DNA of 64,000 nt from assembly GCF_947499585.1 (NCBI RefSeq), contig NZ_CANMOO010000001.1:310001-374000 (forward strand), read 5' to 3'. This document shows, piece by piece, positions 42,604-49,950 of this stretch. How positions within the stretch are numbered: the first letter of the stretch is position 1; each line of letters opens with the position of its first letter. Below the pieces are notes generated by a model. The model had not been told where the DNA came from. It saw only the letters and a program-made list of their open reading frames with translations, and did no database searches. The stretch comes from an uncultured Allomuricauda sp. GTDB taxonomy: Bacteria > Bacteroidota > Bacteroidia > Flavobacteriales > Flavobacteriaceae. The position numbers and the translations under genes are program-made.

Positions 42604-42604
42604 C

Positions 42605-43108
42605 CTAAGCAACCTTATTTGATAGTTTTTCAATTTCTTTTGCTTTGTTTTGACTTGGATTTCCTGTTTCAACATAGTATTTCAAGTCATTTGGAATATG
42701 CGCAATTTGTTTTTTTAATTGCATTTTCATCATAGGGTTCATAATACTACCTACTAAACCCTTAGTCTTCACTATTAGATGCATATCCACTTTTGTCCTC
42801 TCTGGGCTTATTGCAGTTAGTTGCCAATTATTAATTGCCGTATCTACAAAAAATGGAAAACCTTCAATGACTTCGTATTCAAGTACGTAATTGCCAGGGT
42901 CAAATTTCCTTATGACTTCCTTAATTTTCCCAGACGGTAGTTCGCAAGACCTATTGTTTGAAGGTGCTCCTTTAATTACTGGTGGGCTAAATGCTTTAGA
43001 ATGATTTAAACCTGAAGCCCATTTGTAAGCATCACCAAATTGATTTCCCAAGACTTCCCAAATAGCTTCAATAGGTTTGTTGATAATAATCTCTTTTTTA
43101 AATTCCAT
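42605..43108 (-). CDS. Cytoplasmic SRPBCC (START-like) protein
   Basis: The 167-residue protein has no signal peptide. It begins MEFKKEIIINKPIEAIWEVLGN, the first strand and helix of the SRPBCC fold, and includes NNRSCELPSGKIKEVIRKFDPG and a C-terminal helix rich in Lys. It is the first of the three SRPBCC genes after the sigma gene and has its own TTTTGTAACAC-N14-CATCAAAA promoter. Together with the two exported paralogues it suggests the same class of hydrophobic ligand is met in both compartments; that is inference. Confidence 0.87.
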   Translation of the reverse strand: MEFKKEIIINKPIEAIWEVLGNQFGDAYKWASGLNHSKAFSPPVIKGAPSNNRSCELPSGKIKEVIRKFDPGNYVLEYEVIEGFPFFVDTAINNWQLTAISPERTKVDMHLIVKTKGLVGSIMNPMMKMQLKKQIAHIPNDLKYYVETGNPSQNKAKEIEKLSNKVA

Positions 43109-43134
43109 TTCAATAAATTATATATGATTTACTG

Positions 43135-43167
43135 TTTTGATGTGAGAATATGGAATGTGTTACAAAA
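43135..43167 (-). promoter_or_regulatory. ECF-type promoter of the 167-residue SRPBCC gene
   Basis: Minus strand TTTTGTAACAC-N14-CATCAAAA, ending 26 bp before the ATG. It immediately follows the terminator of the sigma gene. Confidence 0.7.
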
Positions 43168-43170
43168 GCA

Positions 43171-43201
43171 AAAAAGTTGCCTCAAAATGAAACAACTTTT
43201 T
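43171..43201 (-). terminator. Terminator of the sigma factor gene
   Basis: AAAAAGTTG and CAACTTTTT form a 9-bp stem with a 13-nt loop, 26 bp after the sigma stop codon. It separates the sigma gene from the first SRPBCC gene, which has its own promoter. Confidence 0.6.
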
Positions 43202-43227
43202 TATATGTAAACCTTAAAAAAATGGGT

Positions 43228-44100
43228 TTATAATCTAAAGTAACTTGATAATTTATCGTTATTTATAAGTTCATTAATAATGGTCTCTTTGTTAAAATCT
43301 TCTTTAACAGGATGCTCTTGAAATAATTTAGTGTAAGTTGTAGTAAAATCGTCTAAAGCTTCTTCGTGATTATTTTCTACAAAATCTTTTACTTTCGTTT
43401 TTGTTTTGATATTGAAGAGCATTTTTTCCTCATCTAAAACGCCCATTTGCTTCAAGGCTTTTGCTTTTTTAGGGCATCTACAAGGGTTTTCTTTATTTAC
43501 TAAGCCACACTTGTTGTTCATATAGTTAAACAAATCTTTACGTGCTCTGTGAAGTTTTATTCTAAAATTTTGTGGACTAACACCAAAGATATCAGCTCCA
43601 AGTGTGTGATCAATACCAAAACTTGCACCTAAAATAAAAATTAGGCGTTGTTCTCTGTTTAAACACATAATCATTCCGCTCATACACCGAACTTGCATCT
43701 CTTTAGATAACTCTTGGTAGCTAATTTCTTCTTCAATACTTAATTCTGGATTAGGAACTTGGTCTAAACGTTCTCCATAATCATCAAAATCTGAAAATTG
43801 TGCTTCGTCTTTTCTTCTTTTAGATTGTAAAAACTCATTAACAACGATACGATAAAGCCAAGTTCTAAATTTACTTTTAAAGTTGAACTGTCCTAATTTG
43901 GTAATGACTTTAATAAGCACTTCTTGAGTTAAATCTTGAGCATCTATAGGATTGTGACACATTCTCCAAGCTACATTATAAATGAAAGGTTGATGAAAGC
44001 TTATAATTTCACTTAAAGATTCTTTGTTGCCATCTATAGCTTGTTTAACAAGATTTTGTTGTTCTGTATCTGAATATGATTTGCTAAAAGGAAACTGCAT
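43228..44100 (-). CDS. ECF sigma factor with Cys-rich C-terminal extension
   Basis: The 290-residue protein has region sigma2 (about 15-95, with DAQDLTQEVLIKVITKLGQF and FRTWLYRIVVNEFLQSKRR) and sigma4 (about 135-195, HTH in GADIFGVSPQNFRIKLHRARKDL). About 95 extra residues follow, opening with C198-x8-C207-x-C209 (CGLVNKENPCRC). No anti-sigma gene is adjacent, so the extension may serve as a built-in sensor of metal or redox state, or a lock. It is preceded by TTTTGTAACAC-N14-TATCAAAA, shared with two SRPBCC genes, suggesting autoregulation. Confidence 0.9.
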   Translation of the reverse strand: MQFPFSKSYSDTEQQNLVKQAIDGNKESLSEIISFHQPFIYNVAWRMCHNPIDAQDLTQEVLIKVITKLGQFNFKSKFRTWLYRIVVNEFLQSKRRKDEAQFSDFDDYGERLDQVPNPELSIEEEISYQELSKEMQVRCMSGMIMCLNREQRLIFILGASFGIDHTLGADIFGVSPQNFRIKLHRARKDLFNYMNNKCGLVNKENPCRCPKKAKALKQMGVLDEEKMLFNIKTKTKVKDFVENNHEEALDDFTTTYTKLFQEHPVKEDFNKETIINELINNDKLSSYFRL

Positions 44101-44117
44101 AATTAAAAGGTTTTATG

Positions 44118-44150
44118 TTTTGATACAGAATAGTTGAAGGTGTTACAAAA
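44118..44150 (-). promoter_or_regulatory. ECF-type promoter of the sigma factor gene
   Basis: Minus strand TTTTGTAACAC-N14-TATCAAAA, ending 17 bp before the ATG and starting 22 bp inside the cassette's GTTAGGC end. Same spacing as the two SRPBCC promoters. Confidence 0.7.
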
Positions 44151-44171
44151 GTTCCTGTTTTTTTAGCTTGT

Positions 44172-44178
44172 GCCTAAC
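44172..44178 (-). mobile_element. GTTAGGC core site at the cassette's 5' end
   Basis: On the minus strand GTTAGGC fits the integron core-site consensus GTTRRRY and is followed by AC, so GTTAGGCAC mirrors GTGCATAAC at the other end of the cassette. Confidence 0.5.
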
Positions 44179-44300
44179 GATAGGCTAAAAATCGTTTCAA
44201 TGATTCTTTAGCAACTGATAAGTGAAGTTCGGGAATTTTATTGTAAAGATCCAGACCAAATTAATGGATGACCCGTATGAATTTAGGAACATGATTCCTT

Positions 44301-44322
44301 CCTTCGACAGGCTCAGGATGAC
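44301..44322. repeat. Single copy of a widespread intergenic motif
   Basis: CTTCGACAGGCTCAGG followed by ATGAC resembles a short intergenic repeat I recall from many Bacteroidota genomes. Only one copy is in the window. It lies in the 244-bp gap upstream of the sigma cassette. Confidence 0.35.
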
Positions 44323-44345
44323 GAGCAAAGGAGCTTTTAAACTTG

Positions 44346-44939
44346 TTAGCGGTAAGCATCATTAAGGCCTATACCTTTTTTAATCATGGGTAGAATTTTT
44401 TCCAATCTTCTGGCTTTGGTCTTTTCTTGTTTGGCCTCCATAATATATTCGCAGAATTCTTTTTGCTTATATGGAGAAAGGGCTTCAAATGTAGCTTTAA
44501 CAGTATTGTCTTTTGCCAAAGCTTGCTTTAAAAATGATGGCACTTGCAATTCTTTTGAAGACTTTTCCGGGGCAATGGAAAGTTCTTTTTCTTGGTTTTC
44601 GATGGACTCTATCATATAAGCTAAGACCGCCTCCCTATCAATATCCTTTTCAGAAGAAAAATACCAATGGCGCATTGCTTTGGTTTTTCCTTCTTGAGCG
44701 TTACGCAATACCTTTTTAGAATCTTTTAGAAAAACACCATTATAGAACCACACCCCAAAATGGTTTTTAAATCTACAAATACCAAACACATTTTTGCCGT
44801 TTACGGTATAAACAGGAATGTTCCATTTGTAATCTTCTACACTCTTGGTTTGTAAAGCTAGTTCTCGCAATGCGCAGATTCCTTCCCTAAAGTGATGTTC
44901 TGCTTGGTAGTATATATTCAGTTTTTCAGCTTTTTCCAC
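44346..44939 (-). CDS. YdeI/DUF1801-family protein
   Basis: The 197-residue protein has an N-terminal DUF1801-like domain (YKWNIPVYTVNGKNVFGICRFKNHFGVWFYNG) and a C-terminal YdeI-type helical region (VPSFLKQALAKDNTVKATFEALSPYKQKEFCEYIMEAKQEKTKARRLEKIL). The family is cytoplasmic and of unclear function; some members are linked to envelope stress. It lies one base after the pepT stop on the same strand, i.e. pepT is downstream and this gene is last in the pair. Confidence 0.88.
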   Translation of the reverse strand: MEKAEKLNIYYQAEHHFREGICALRELALQTKSVEDYKWNIPVYTVNGKNVFGICRFKNHFGVWFYNGVFLKDSKKVLRNAQEGKTKAMRHWYFSSEKDIDREAVLAYMIESIENQEKELSIAPEKSSKELQVPSFLKQALAKDNTVKATFEALSPYKQKEFCEYIMEAKQEKTKARRLEKILPMIKKGIGLNDAYR

Positions 44940-44940
44940 C

Positions 44941-46170
44941 TTACTTAATTTGAATTGCGGTAAGCTCGCAAATTTTCACAATGACCTGTACGGCCTTTTC
45001 CATACTTTCCAAAGGCACATATTCATATTTTCCATGAAAATTATGACCTCCAGCAAAAATATTGGGGCAAGGCAAGCCCATAAAACTTAATTGAGAACCA
45101 TCAGTGCCACCCCTTATCGGTTTTATAATGGGCTCAATACCTAGAGATTCCATAGCTTCCCTTGCAATTTCAACAATATGGAAGACCGGCTCCACTTTTT
45201 CACGCATGTTCCGGTATTGGTCATCAATATGAAGCGCTACATAATCCCCATATTTTTTATTGAGTTTATAGGTAATATCCTTTAGCAGTTCTTTTCTAGC
45301 TTCAAAATGGTTTTCATCATGATCTCGGATAATAAGTTCTATGTCCGCTTTCTCAATTTCTCCCTTTATTTTGTGCACATGGAAAAAACCTTCCCTGTCC
45401 GAAGTCTTTTCTGGGACTTCCCTGGAAGGCATAAAGCTCAAAAACTCATTGGCAATACCTATGGCATTCACCATTTTATTCTTGGCATAGCCCGGGTGAA
45501 CGCTCTTGCCCCCAATTTTTATTTTGGCACTGGCAGCATTAAAATTTTCAAACTCCAGCTCACCCACTTGACTTCCATCCATAGTATAGGCCCAAGCTGC
45601 ACCAAATTTTTCCACATCAAATTTATGGGCTCCCCTTCCAATTTCTTCATCAGGTGTAAAAGCAATACGAATTTCACCATGCTTTATTTCTGGGCGCTGT
45701 GTTAGGTATTCCATTGCAGTAATAATCTCTGCAATTCCCGCTTTGTCATCTGCACCCAATAAGGTGGTGCCATCTGTGGTAATCAACGTTTGGCCTTCAT
45801 ATTGCAACAAATCTTCAAAATAGTCTGGAGATAACACAATGTCTTTTGCTTTGTTGAGCACAATGTCTTTTCCGTCGTAATTTTCTACTATTTGCGGTTT
45901 TATGTTTTTTCCAGTAAAATCTGGCGTGGTATCTATGTGAGAAATGAAACCTATAATGGGTACTTTTTTATCAATGTTACTGGGTAGGGTTGCCATGATG
46001 TAGGCGTTTTCATCTATGGATACGTCCTGCATTCCAATTTGATGAAGTTCCATGACCAGTTTTTTAGCCAAATTCCATTGTTTTTCTGTACTGGGAGTAG
46101 TTTTGGAATAAGGGTCACTTTGCGTATCAATGGACACATATTCTAGAAATCGGGGTAGTAATTTTTCCAT
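44941..46170 (-). CDS. pepT: Tripeptide aminopeptidase PepT
   Basis: The 409-residue protein is an M20B zinc peptidase. Metal and catalytic residues are visible in [12 protein letters not shown] (His), [19 protein letters not shown] (Asp), [15 protein letters not shown] (Glu-Glu), [12 protein letters not shown] and a C-terminal His in [13 protein letters not shown]. It removes the N-terminal residue from tripeptides in the cytoplasm. Length and layout match E. coli PepT. It is divergent from the small secreted-protein gene at 46269. Confidence 0.96.
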   Translation of the reverse strand: MEKLLPRFLEYVSIDTQSDPYSKTTPSTEKQWNLAKKLVMELHQIGMQDVSIDENAYIMATLPSNIDKKVPIIGFISHIDTTPDFTGKNIKPQIVENYDGKDIVLNKAKDIVLSPDYFEDLLQYEGQTLITTDGTTLLGADDKAGIAEIITAMEYLTQRPEIKHGEIRIAFTPDEEIGRGAHKFDVEKFGAAWAYTMDGSQVGELEFENFNAASAKIKIGGKSVHPGYAKNKMVNAIGIANEFLSFMPSREVPEKTSDREGFFHVHKIKGEIEKADIELIIRDHDENHFEARKELLKDITYKLNKKYGDYVALHIDDQYRNMREKVEPVFHIVEIAREAMESLGIEPIIKPIRGGTDGSQLSFMGLPCPNIFAGGHNFHGKYEYVPLESMEKAVQVIVKICELTAIQIK

Positions 46171-46268
46171 AAAGTGCGTTTCATCAAAAATAACGTTTAT
46201 TCAATCGTGATTTTAAGAAAAAGAGTACTTGAAAAGTTATCTTTCCCAACTTTTGAAAATCAACCCAA

Positions 46269-46688
46269 TTGAAAGGATTTCTTTTTTATTTTTTTTTGAT
46301 ATGCAGTCTACATTGCGTAGCGCAAGAAGAGTGTATTTTAGGCATTGGTGGACAGGATGATGAAGTGATTGAAGAAGTTTTTCAGCTCAATGATGATCAA
46401 ATTGAAAAAATGAAGAATTGGGGGGCGGAACTTAAAATCAGAAATGAAATTTTAAAAGATCAAGCAGATTTTCTTTTAAGAAAACATGCGCAGAGTTCAC
46501 CGGAAGATTTAGTGGCAATGTCCTATAAATACAAAGATATTCTAGATAGCATGAAACAAAACGTGCGAATGCTGGACAAACGATTATTATCAATTTTTAA
46601 CGCCAAACAATATAATTTCTATTTAGAACTTTGCAATCAATTAAGCTTGCTGCCTATTTATGTAGATAGGTCAGTTGACGAAAAATAG
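46269..46688 (+). CDS. Small secreted helical protein
   Basis: The 139-residue protein starts with TTG at 46269, giving a signal peptide (MKGFLFYFFLICSLHCVAQ). The mature part is helical and acidic with long amphipathic segments (LNDDQIEKMKNWGAELKIRNEILKDQADFLLRK), similar in character to Spy/CpxP-like periplasmic proteins. That similarity is of pattern only. It is conserved enough in composition to be real but I cannot name a family. pyrD follows after 53 bp with its own promoter. Confidence 0.7.
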   Translation: MKGFLFYFFLICSLHCVAQEECILGIGGQDDEVIEEVFQLNDDQIEKMKNWGAELKIRNEILKDQADFLLRKHAQSSPEDLVAMSYKYKDILDSMKQNVRMLDKRLLSIFNAKQYNFYLELCNQLSLLPIYVDRSVDEK

Positions 46689-46692
46689 TTGA

Positions 46693-46727
46693 TTTGTTAA
46701 AATCTGATTTAAGAGTTTATATTTTTG
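46693..46727 (+). promoter_or_regulatory. Putative pyrD promoter
   Basis: TTTG at 46693 and TATTTTTG at 46720 form a -33/-7 pair with a 23-bp spacer, ending 14 bp before the pyrD ATG. Confidence 0.45.
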
Positions 46728-46741
46728 TTCAAATTTTTTAA

Positions 46742-47794
46742 ATGTACAAGTTCCTCATTCGCCCATTAGTTTTTCTGCTTGATGCTGAAACTGCTCATCA
46801 TTTTTCTTTTCGGGCAATAAAGATACTTTCCAAATTAGGACTCTCAGGACTATTCAGGAAGGCCTTTGCAATTAATGATCCATTATTAGAAAGGGAAGTT
46901 TTTGGGCTAAAGTTCAAAAACCCTGTTGGACTGGCGGCAGGATTTGATAAAGACGCTAAGCTTTACAACGAACTGTCCGATTTTGGTTTTGGTTTTGTGG
47001 AAATAGGCACGCTTACTCCCAAGCCGCAAGACGGGAATCCTAAAAAACGATTGTTTAGATTATTGGATGATGAAGCCATCATCAATCGTATGGGATTTAA
47101 TAATAAAGGGGTTTTTGAAGCGGTTGAACAATTAAAGAAAAAACACAGAGTATTTATTGGCGGTAACATTGGAAAGAATAAATTAACCCCCAATGAGAAT
47201 GCCATAAAGGATTATCTCATATGTTTTGAAGCACTTTTTGAATATGTAGATTATTTTGTGGTCAATGTAAGTTCTCCAAACACCCCAGGTTTAAGGGAAC
47301 TACAAGATAAAGAACCATTAACCAATTTGTTGAAAAAGTTAAAACGTCAAAATGGAAAATTGGCGAAGAAACGAGCGGTAAAAGAAAAACCAATCTTATT
47401 AAAAATTGCTCCCGATTTAACAGATGATCAATTACTCGATATTGTGTCTATAATGGCGGATACTGCAATTGACGGAATTATTGCAACCAACACGACCATT
47501 TCCAGAAAAGGATTGAAGTCGCACCTTATAATTTCAGAAGAAAAAGGGGGATTAAGTGGAAAACCTCTTGCCAAAAGGAGTACCGAAGTGATTCGGTTTT
47601 TGGCCGAAAAAAGTAATAAGGCATTTCCAATTATTGGAGTAGGGGGAATACATTCCGCAGAAGATGCATTGGAAAAGTTAGATGCCGGAGCCGATTTAAT
47701 TCAACTTTATACAGGGTTCGTATATGAGGGGCCTTCTTTGGTTAAAAAGATAAACCAAGCTATTTTGGCAAAAGCTCAATCTAATACCCAATAA
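46742..47794 (+). CDS. pyrD: Quinone-dependent dihydroorotate dehydrogenase
   Basis: The 350-residue protein is a class 2 PyrD. It has an N-terminal membrane-associating helix ([23 protein letters not shown]) and a FMN-binding TIM barrel: [47 protein letters not shown] with catalytic Ser, [11 protein letters not shown] and [27 protein letters not shown]. It oxidises dihydroorotate to orotate and passes electrons to quinone in pyrimidine synthesis. The next gene's ATG overlaps its stop by one base. Confidence 0.96.
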   Translation: MYKFLIRPLVFLLDAETAHHFSFRAIKILSKLGLSGLFRKAFAINDPLLEREVFGLKFKNPVGLAAGFDKDAKLYNELSDFGFGFVEIGTLTPKPQDGNPKKRLFRLLDDEAIINRMGFNNKGVFEAVEQLKKKHRVFIGGNIGKNKLTPNENAIKDYLICFEALFEYVDYFVVNVSSPNTPGLRELQDKEPLTNLLKKLKRQNGKLAKKRAVKEKPILLKIAPDLTDDQLLDIVSIMADTAIDGIIATNTTISRKGLKSHLIISEEKGGLSGKPLAKRSTEVIRFLAEKSNKAFPIIGVGGIHSAEDALEKLDAGADLIQLYTGFVYEGPSLVKKINQAILAKAQSNTQ

Positions 47795-48330
47795 TGAGAA
47801 ATATAGTTTGCACCTCAGTCCTTTTATTGTTTACAGTGGCAATGGTTGCTCAAACCCAAAAAGTACCCAAAACGGATTTTACCAAAATGTATCTTCCTGT
47901 TTGGTTAGAAGCAGAAAAACACTGTTTAGAAGTTGCAAATGCTATGCCCGAAGAGCTATATGGTTATAGACCAACACCTGAAAGCAAAACTTTTGCTGAA
48001 CAACTGGTACATATTGGGTATACAGTAGAATTGCTTACAAAAAGATACGTGCAAGGCATGGAGGTAAAACCAAATACGCCGGATGCCTCTACAATGAGTA
48101 AGCAAGAAATTTTACAACTACTAAAAAATGGATTTGCTTACACCACGGAAGTAATTTACGCTGTGGAACAATCAAAACTGGATGAGACTTGTGTCATGTA
48201 CCATAGCGGAAATACAGTAAGCAGGGCTTTTGCCTTTTTCTATGTACAGGACCATTTAACCAATCATAGGGCCAAGGCCAATCTTTATCTGCGCATGAAC
48301 AATATTAAGCCGCCATCATATACTTGGTAG
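47794..48330 (+). CDS. Secreted DinB-family protein
   Basis: The 178-residue protein has a signal peptide (cleavage near MVAQ) and a DinB-like four-helix bundle: the metal His are in FAEQLVHIGYTVELL and YVQDHLTNHRAKANLYLRMN. Export is uncommon for the superfamily but frequent in Bacteroidota. The substrate is unknown. It is translationally coupled to pyrD (TAATG). Confidence 0.88.
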   Translation: MRNIVCTSVLLLFTVAMVAQTQKVPKTDFTKMYLPVWLEAEKHCLEVANAMPEELYGYRPTPESKTFAEQLVHIGYTVELLTKRYVQGMEVKPNTPDASTMSKQEILQLLKNGFAYTTEVIYAVEQSKLDETCVMYHSGNTVSRAFAFFYVQDHLTNHRAKANLYLRMNNIKPPSYTW

Positions 48331-48387
48331 GTTTCCGTACTGGGCACATGTATTATTTTGTATTTTTCAAGGCTAAATCCATTTGGT

Positions 48388-49014
48388 TTGAATTATGATA
48401 CGCTCTTTGTGTTTATGATGGCTTCTACTGCGCTGGCCATTTCGCCAGGGCCGGATAACATCTTTGTGCTCACCCAAAGCATATCAAACGGAGTAAAATC
48501 TGGATTGGCAATAGTTGCCGGACTTGTAAGTGGATGTTTGGTGCACACCACATTCTTGGCTTTTGGTGTTTCAGAAGTCATTAAAAGAAGTGATATACTC
48601 TTTTTTATCATTAAACTATTCGGGGGAATCTACCTCCTCTACTTGGCTGTGATGGTTTATAAAAGCGATTCCTCAATTCAATTCAATGTAAAAGGCAATT
48701 CAAAAAAAGGATTGACAAAGTTATTTTGGAAAGGGTTTACTATGAACGTGCTTAATCCAAAAGTCACGATCTTCTTTTTGGCGTTTTTCCCTGGATTTTT
48801 ATTTAGCAACGAACTAAATACAGTAGTGCAGTTCTATGTGCTTGGAATACTTTTTATGTTATCCGCCTTTGTTGTTTTTAGCACTATAGCCTTGTTGGCC
48901 GGAAGCATATCTACATATATTTTAGCACGTCAAAAAGTGGGAGTCTATCTAAAATGGCTACAAATTATTGTGTTTGTTGGGATTGCCATTTATCTGTTTC
49001 TATCGGATAAATAG
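48388..49014 (+). CDS. LysE/RhtB-family exporter
   Basis: The protein is 208 residues from TTG at 48388. It has six predicted helices and the LysE signature SPGPDNIFVLTQSISNGVKSGLAIVAGLVSGCLVHT. The family exports amino acids or homoserine lactones; the substrate is unknown. The frame is open to TTG at 48358, but the family starts about ten residues before the first helix (NYDTLFVF), which favours 48388. It is followed after 21 bp by the HMG-CoA lyase gene. Confidence 0.88.
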   Translation: MNYDTLFVFMMASTALAISPGPDNIFVLTQSISNGVKSGLAIVAGLVSGCLVHTTFLAFGVSEVIKRSDILFFIIKLFGGIYLLYLAVMVYKSDSSIQFNVKGNSKKGLTKLFWKGFTMNVLNPKVTIFFLAFFPGFLFSNELNTVVQFYVLGILFMLSAFVVFSTIALLAGSISTYILARQKVGVYLKWLQIIVFVGIAIYLFLSDK

Positions 49015-49035
49015 TGGTAATTTTACATTCAGGCT

Positions 49036-49899
49036 ATGTCAAAAGTTAAACTCATAGAATGTCCACGAGATGCCATGCAAGGCATTAAAACCTTTATTCC
49101 TACAAAAGAAAAGGTAAAGTACATTCAATCTTTGTTGGGATGCGGTTTTGATACCATAGATTTTGGAAGTTTTGTTTCGCCAAAAGCTATTCCTCAGATG
49201 GTCGATACTGCGGACGTTTTGTCTCAGTTGGACCTTTCCAAAACTAAAAGTAAACTTTTGGCCATTATTGCCAATATAAGAGGAGCCAGCGATGCATGTA
49301 AACATCCAGAAATTGACTATTTGGGATATCCTTTTTCTATTTCTGAAAACTTTCAGATGCGTAACACCCATAAAACTATTGCGCAATCAGTGGAAACGTT
49401 AAAGGGTATTTTAGAAATAGCCAATGCCAATAATAAGGAAGTGGTAACTTATATTTCAATGGGTTTTGGAAATCCGTATGGAGACCCTTGGAATGTTGAG
49501 ATTGTTGGTGAATGGACCGAGAAATTGGCAGCAATGGGGGTGAAAATCTTATCACTTTCAGATACCATAGGAAGCTCTACACCAGAAGTTATTGAATACT
49601 TATTTTCAAATTTGATACCCAAATACCCAGACATTGAGTTTGGAGCACATCTACATACAACACCTACCAGATGGCATGAAAAAGTAAATGCTGCTTACAA
49701 GGCGGGTTGTCGTCGTTTTGATGGTGCGGTGCAAGGTTTTGGAGGTTGTCCTATGGCAAAAGATGAACTCACCGGAAATATGCCAACAGAAAAGATGTTA
49801 TCTTATTTTACAGCAGAAAAAGCTCATTCAGGGGTGAACTGGATGGTTTTTGAAGCTGCTTACAACAAGGCTACTGAACTGTTTTCTGTATATCATTAA
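49036..49899 (+). CDS. Hydroxymethylglutaryl-CoA lyase
   Basis: The 287-residue TIM-barrel protein belongs to the HMGL-like family: CPRDAMQGIKTFIPTKEKVKYIQSL with the metal Asp and substrate Arg, LSLSDTIGSSTPEVI, FGAHLHTTPTRWHEKVNAAYKAGCRRFDGAVQGFGGCPMAKDELTGNMPTE with catalytic Cys and metal His. It splits HMG-CoA into acetoacetate and acetyl-CoA in leucine catabolism. The loop around GGCPMA is complete. Other leucine-pathway genes are not adjacent, although the IcmF mutase at the left end of the window could also serve branched-chain catabolism. Confidence 0.93.
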   Translation: MSKVKLIECPRDAMQGIKTFIPTKEKVKYIQSLLGCGFDTIDFGSFVSPKAIPQMVDTADVLSQLDLSKTKSKLLAIIANIRGASDACKHPEIDYLGYPFSISENFQMRNTHKTIAQSVETLKGILEIANANNKEVVTYISMGFGNPYGDPWNVEIVGEWTEKLAAMGVKILSLSDTIGSSTPEVIEYLFSNLIPKYPDIEFGAHLHTTPTRWHEKVNAAYKAGCRRFDGAVQGFGGCPMAKDELTGNMPTEKMLSYFTAEKAHSGVNWMVFEAAYNKATELFSVYH

Positions 49900-49903
49900 A
49901 AAA

Positions 49904-49925
49904 GGCACCTGTATAAACAGATGCC
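49904..49925. terminator. Terminator between HMG-CoA lyase and the TonB receptor
   Basis: GGCACCTGT and ACAGATGCC form a 9-bp stem with one mismatch in the 51-bp gap between two convergent genes. Confidence 0.55.
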
Positions 49926-49950
49926 TACTTAGAATTAATTTCAACTCAAA

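Larger units (their letters stand above)
41330..44177 (-). mobile_element. Putative integron-type gene cassette (ECF sigma plus three SRPBCC genes)
   Basis: The approximately 2.85-kb segment is bounded on the minus strand by a GTTAGGC core site at its start and an attC-like fold at its end, as in a single inserted integron cassette. All four genes in it run in one direction with internal promoters of one type. No integrase gene is in the window. Cassettes of four genes are larger than usual. The boundaries are inferred from the core sites and not from an empty-site comparison. Confidence 0.5.

Noticed and set aside
44178..44345. A second integron cassette upstream, since CGCTAACAA occurs at the end of the YdeI-like gene
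   Set aside because: I found no paired inner arms or fold between it and GTTAGGC, and the complementarity to a cassette start is poor.
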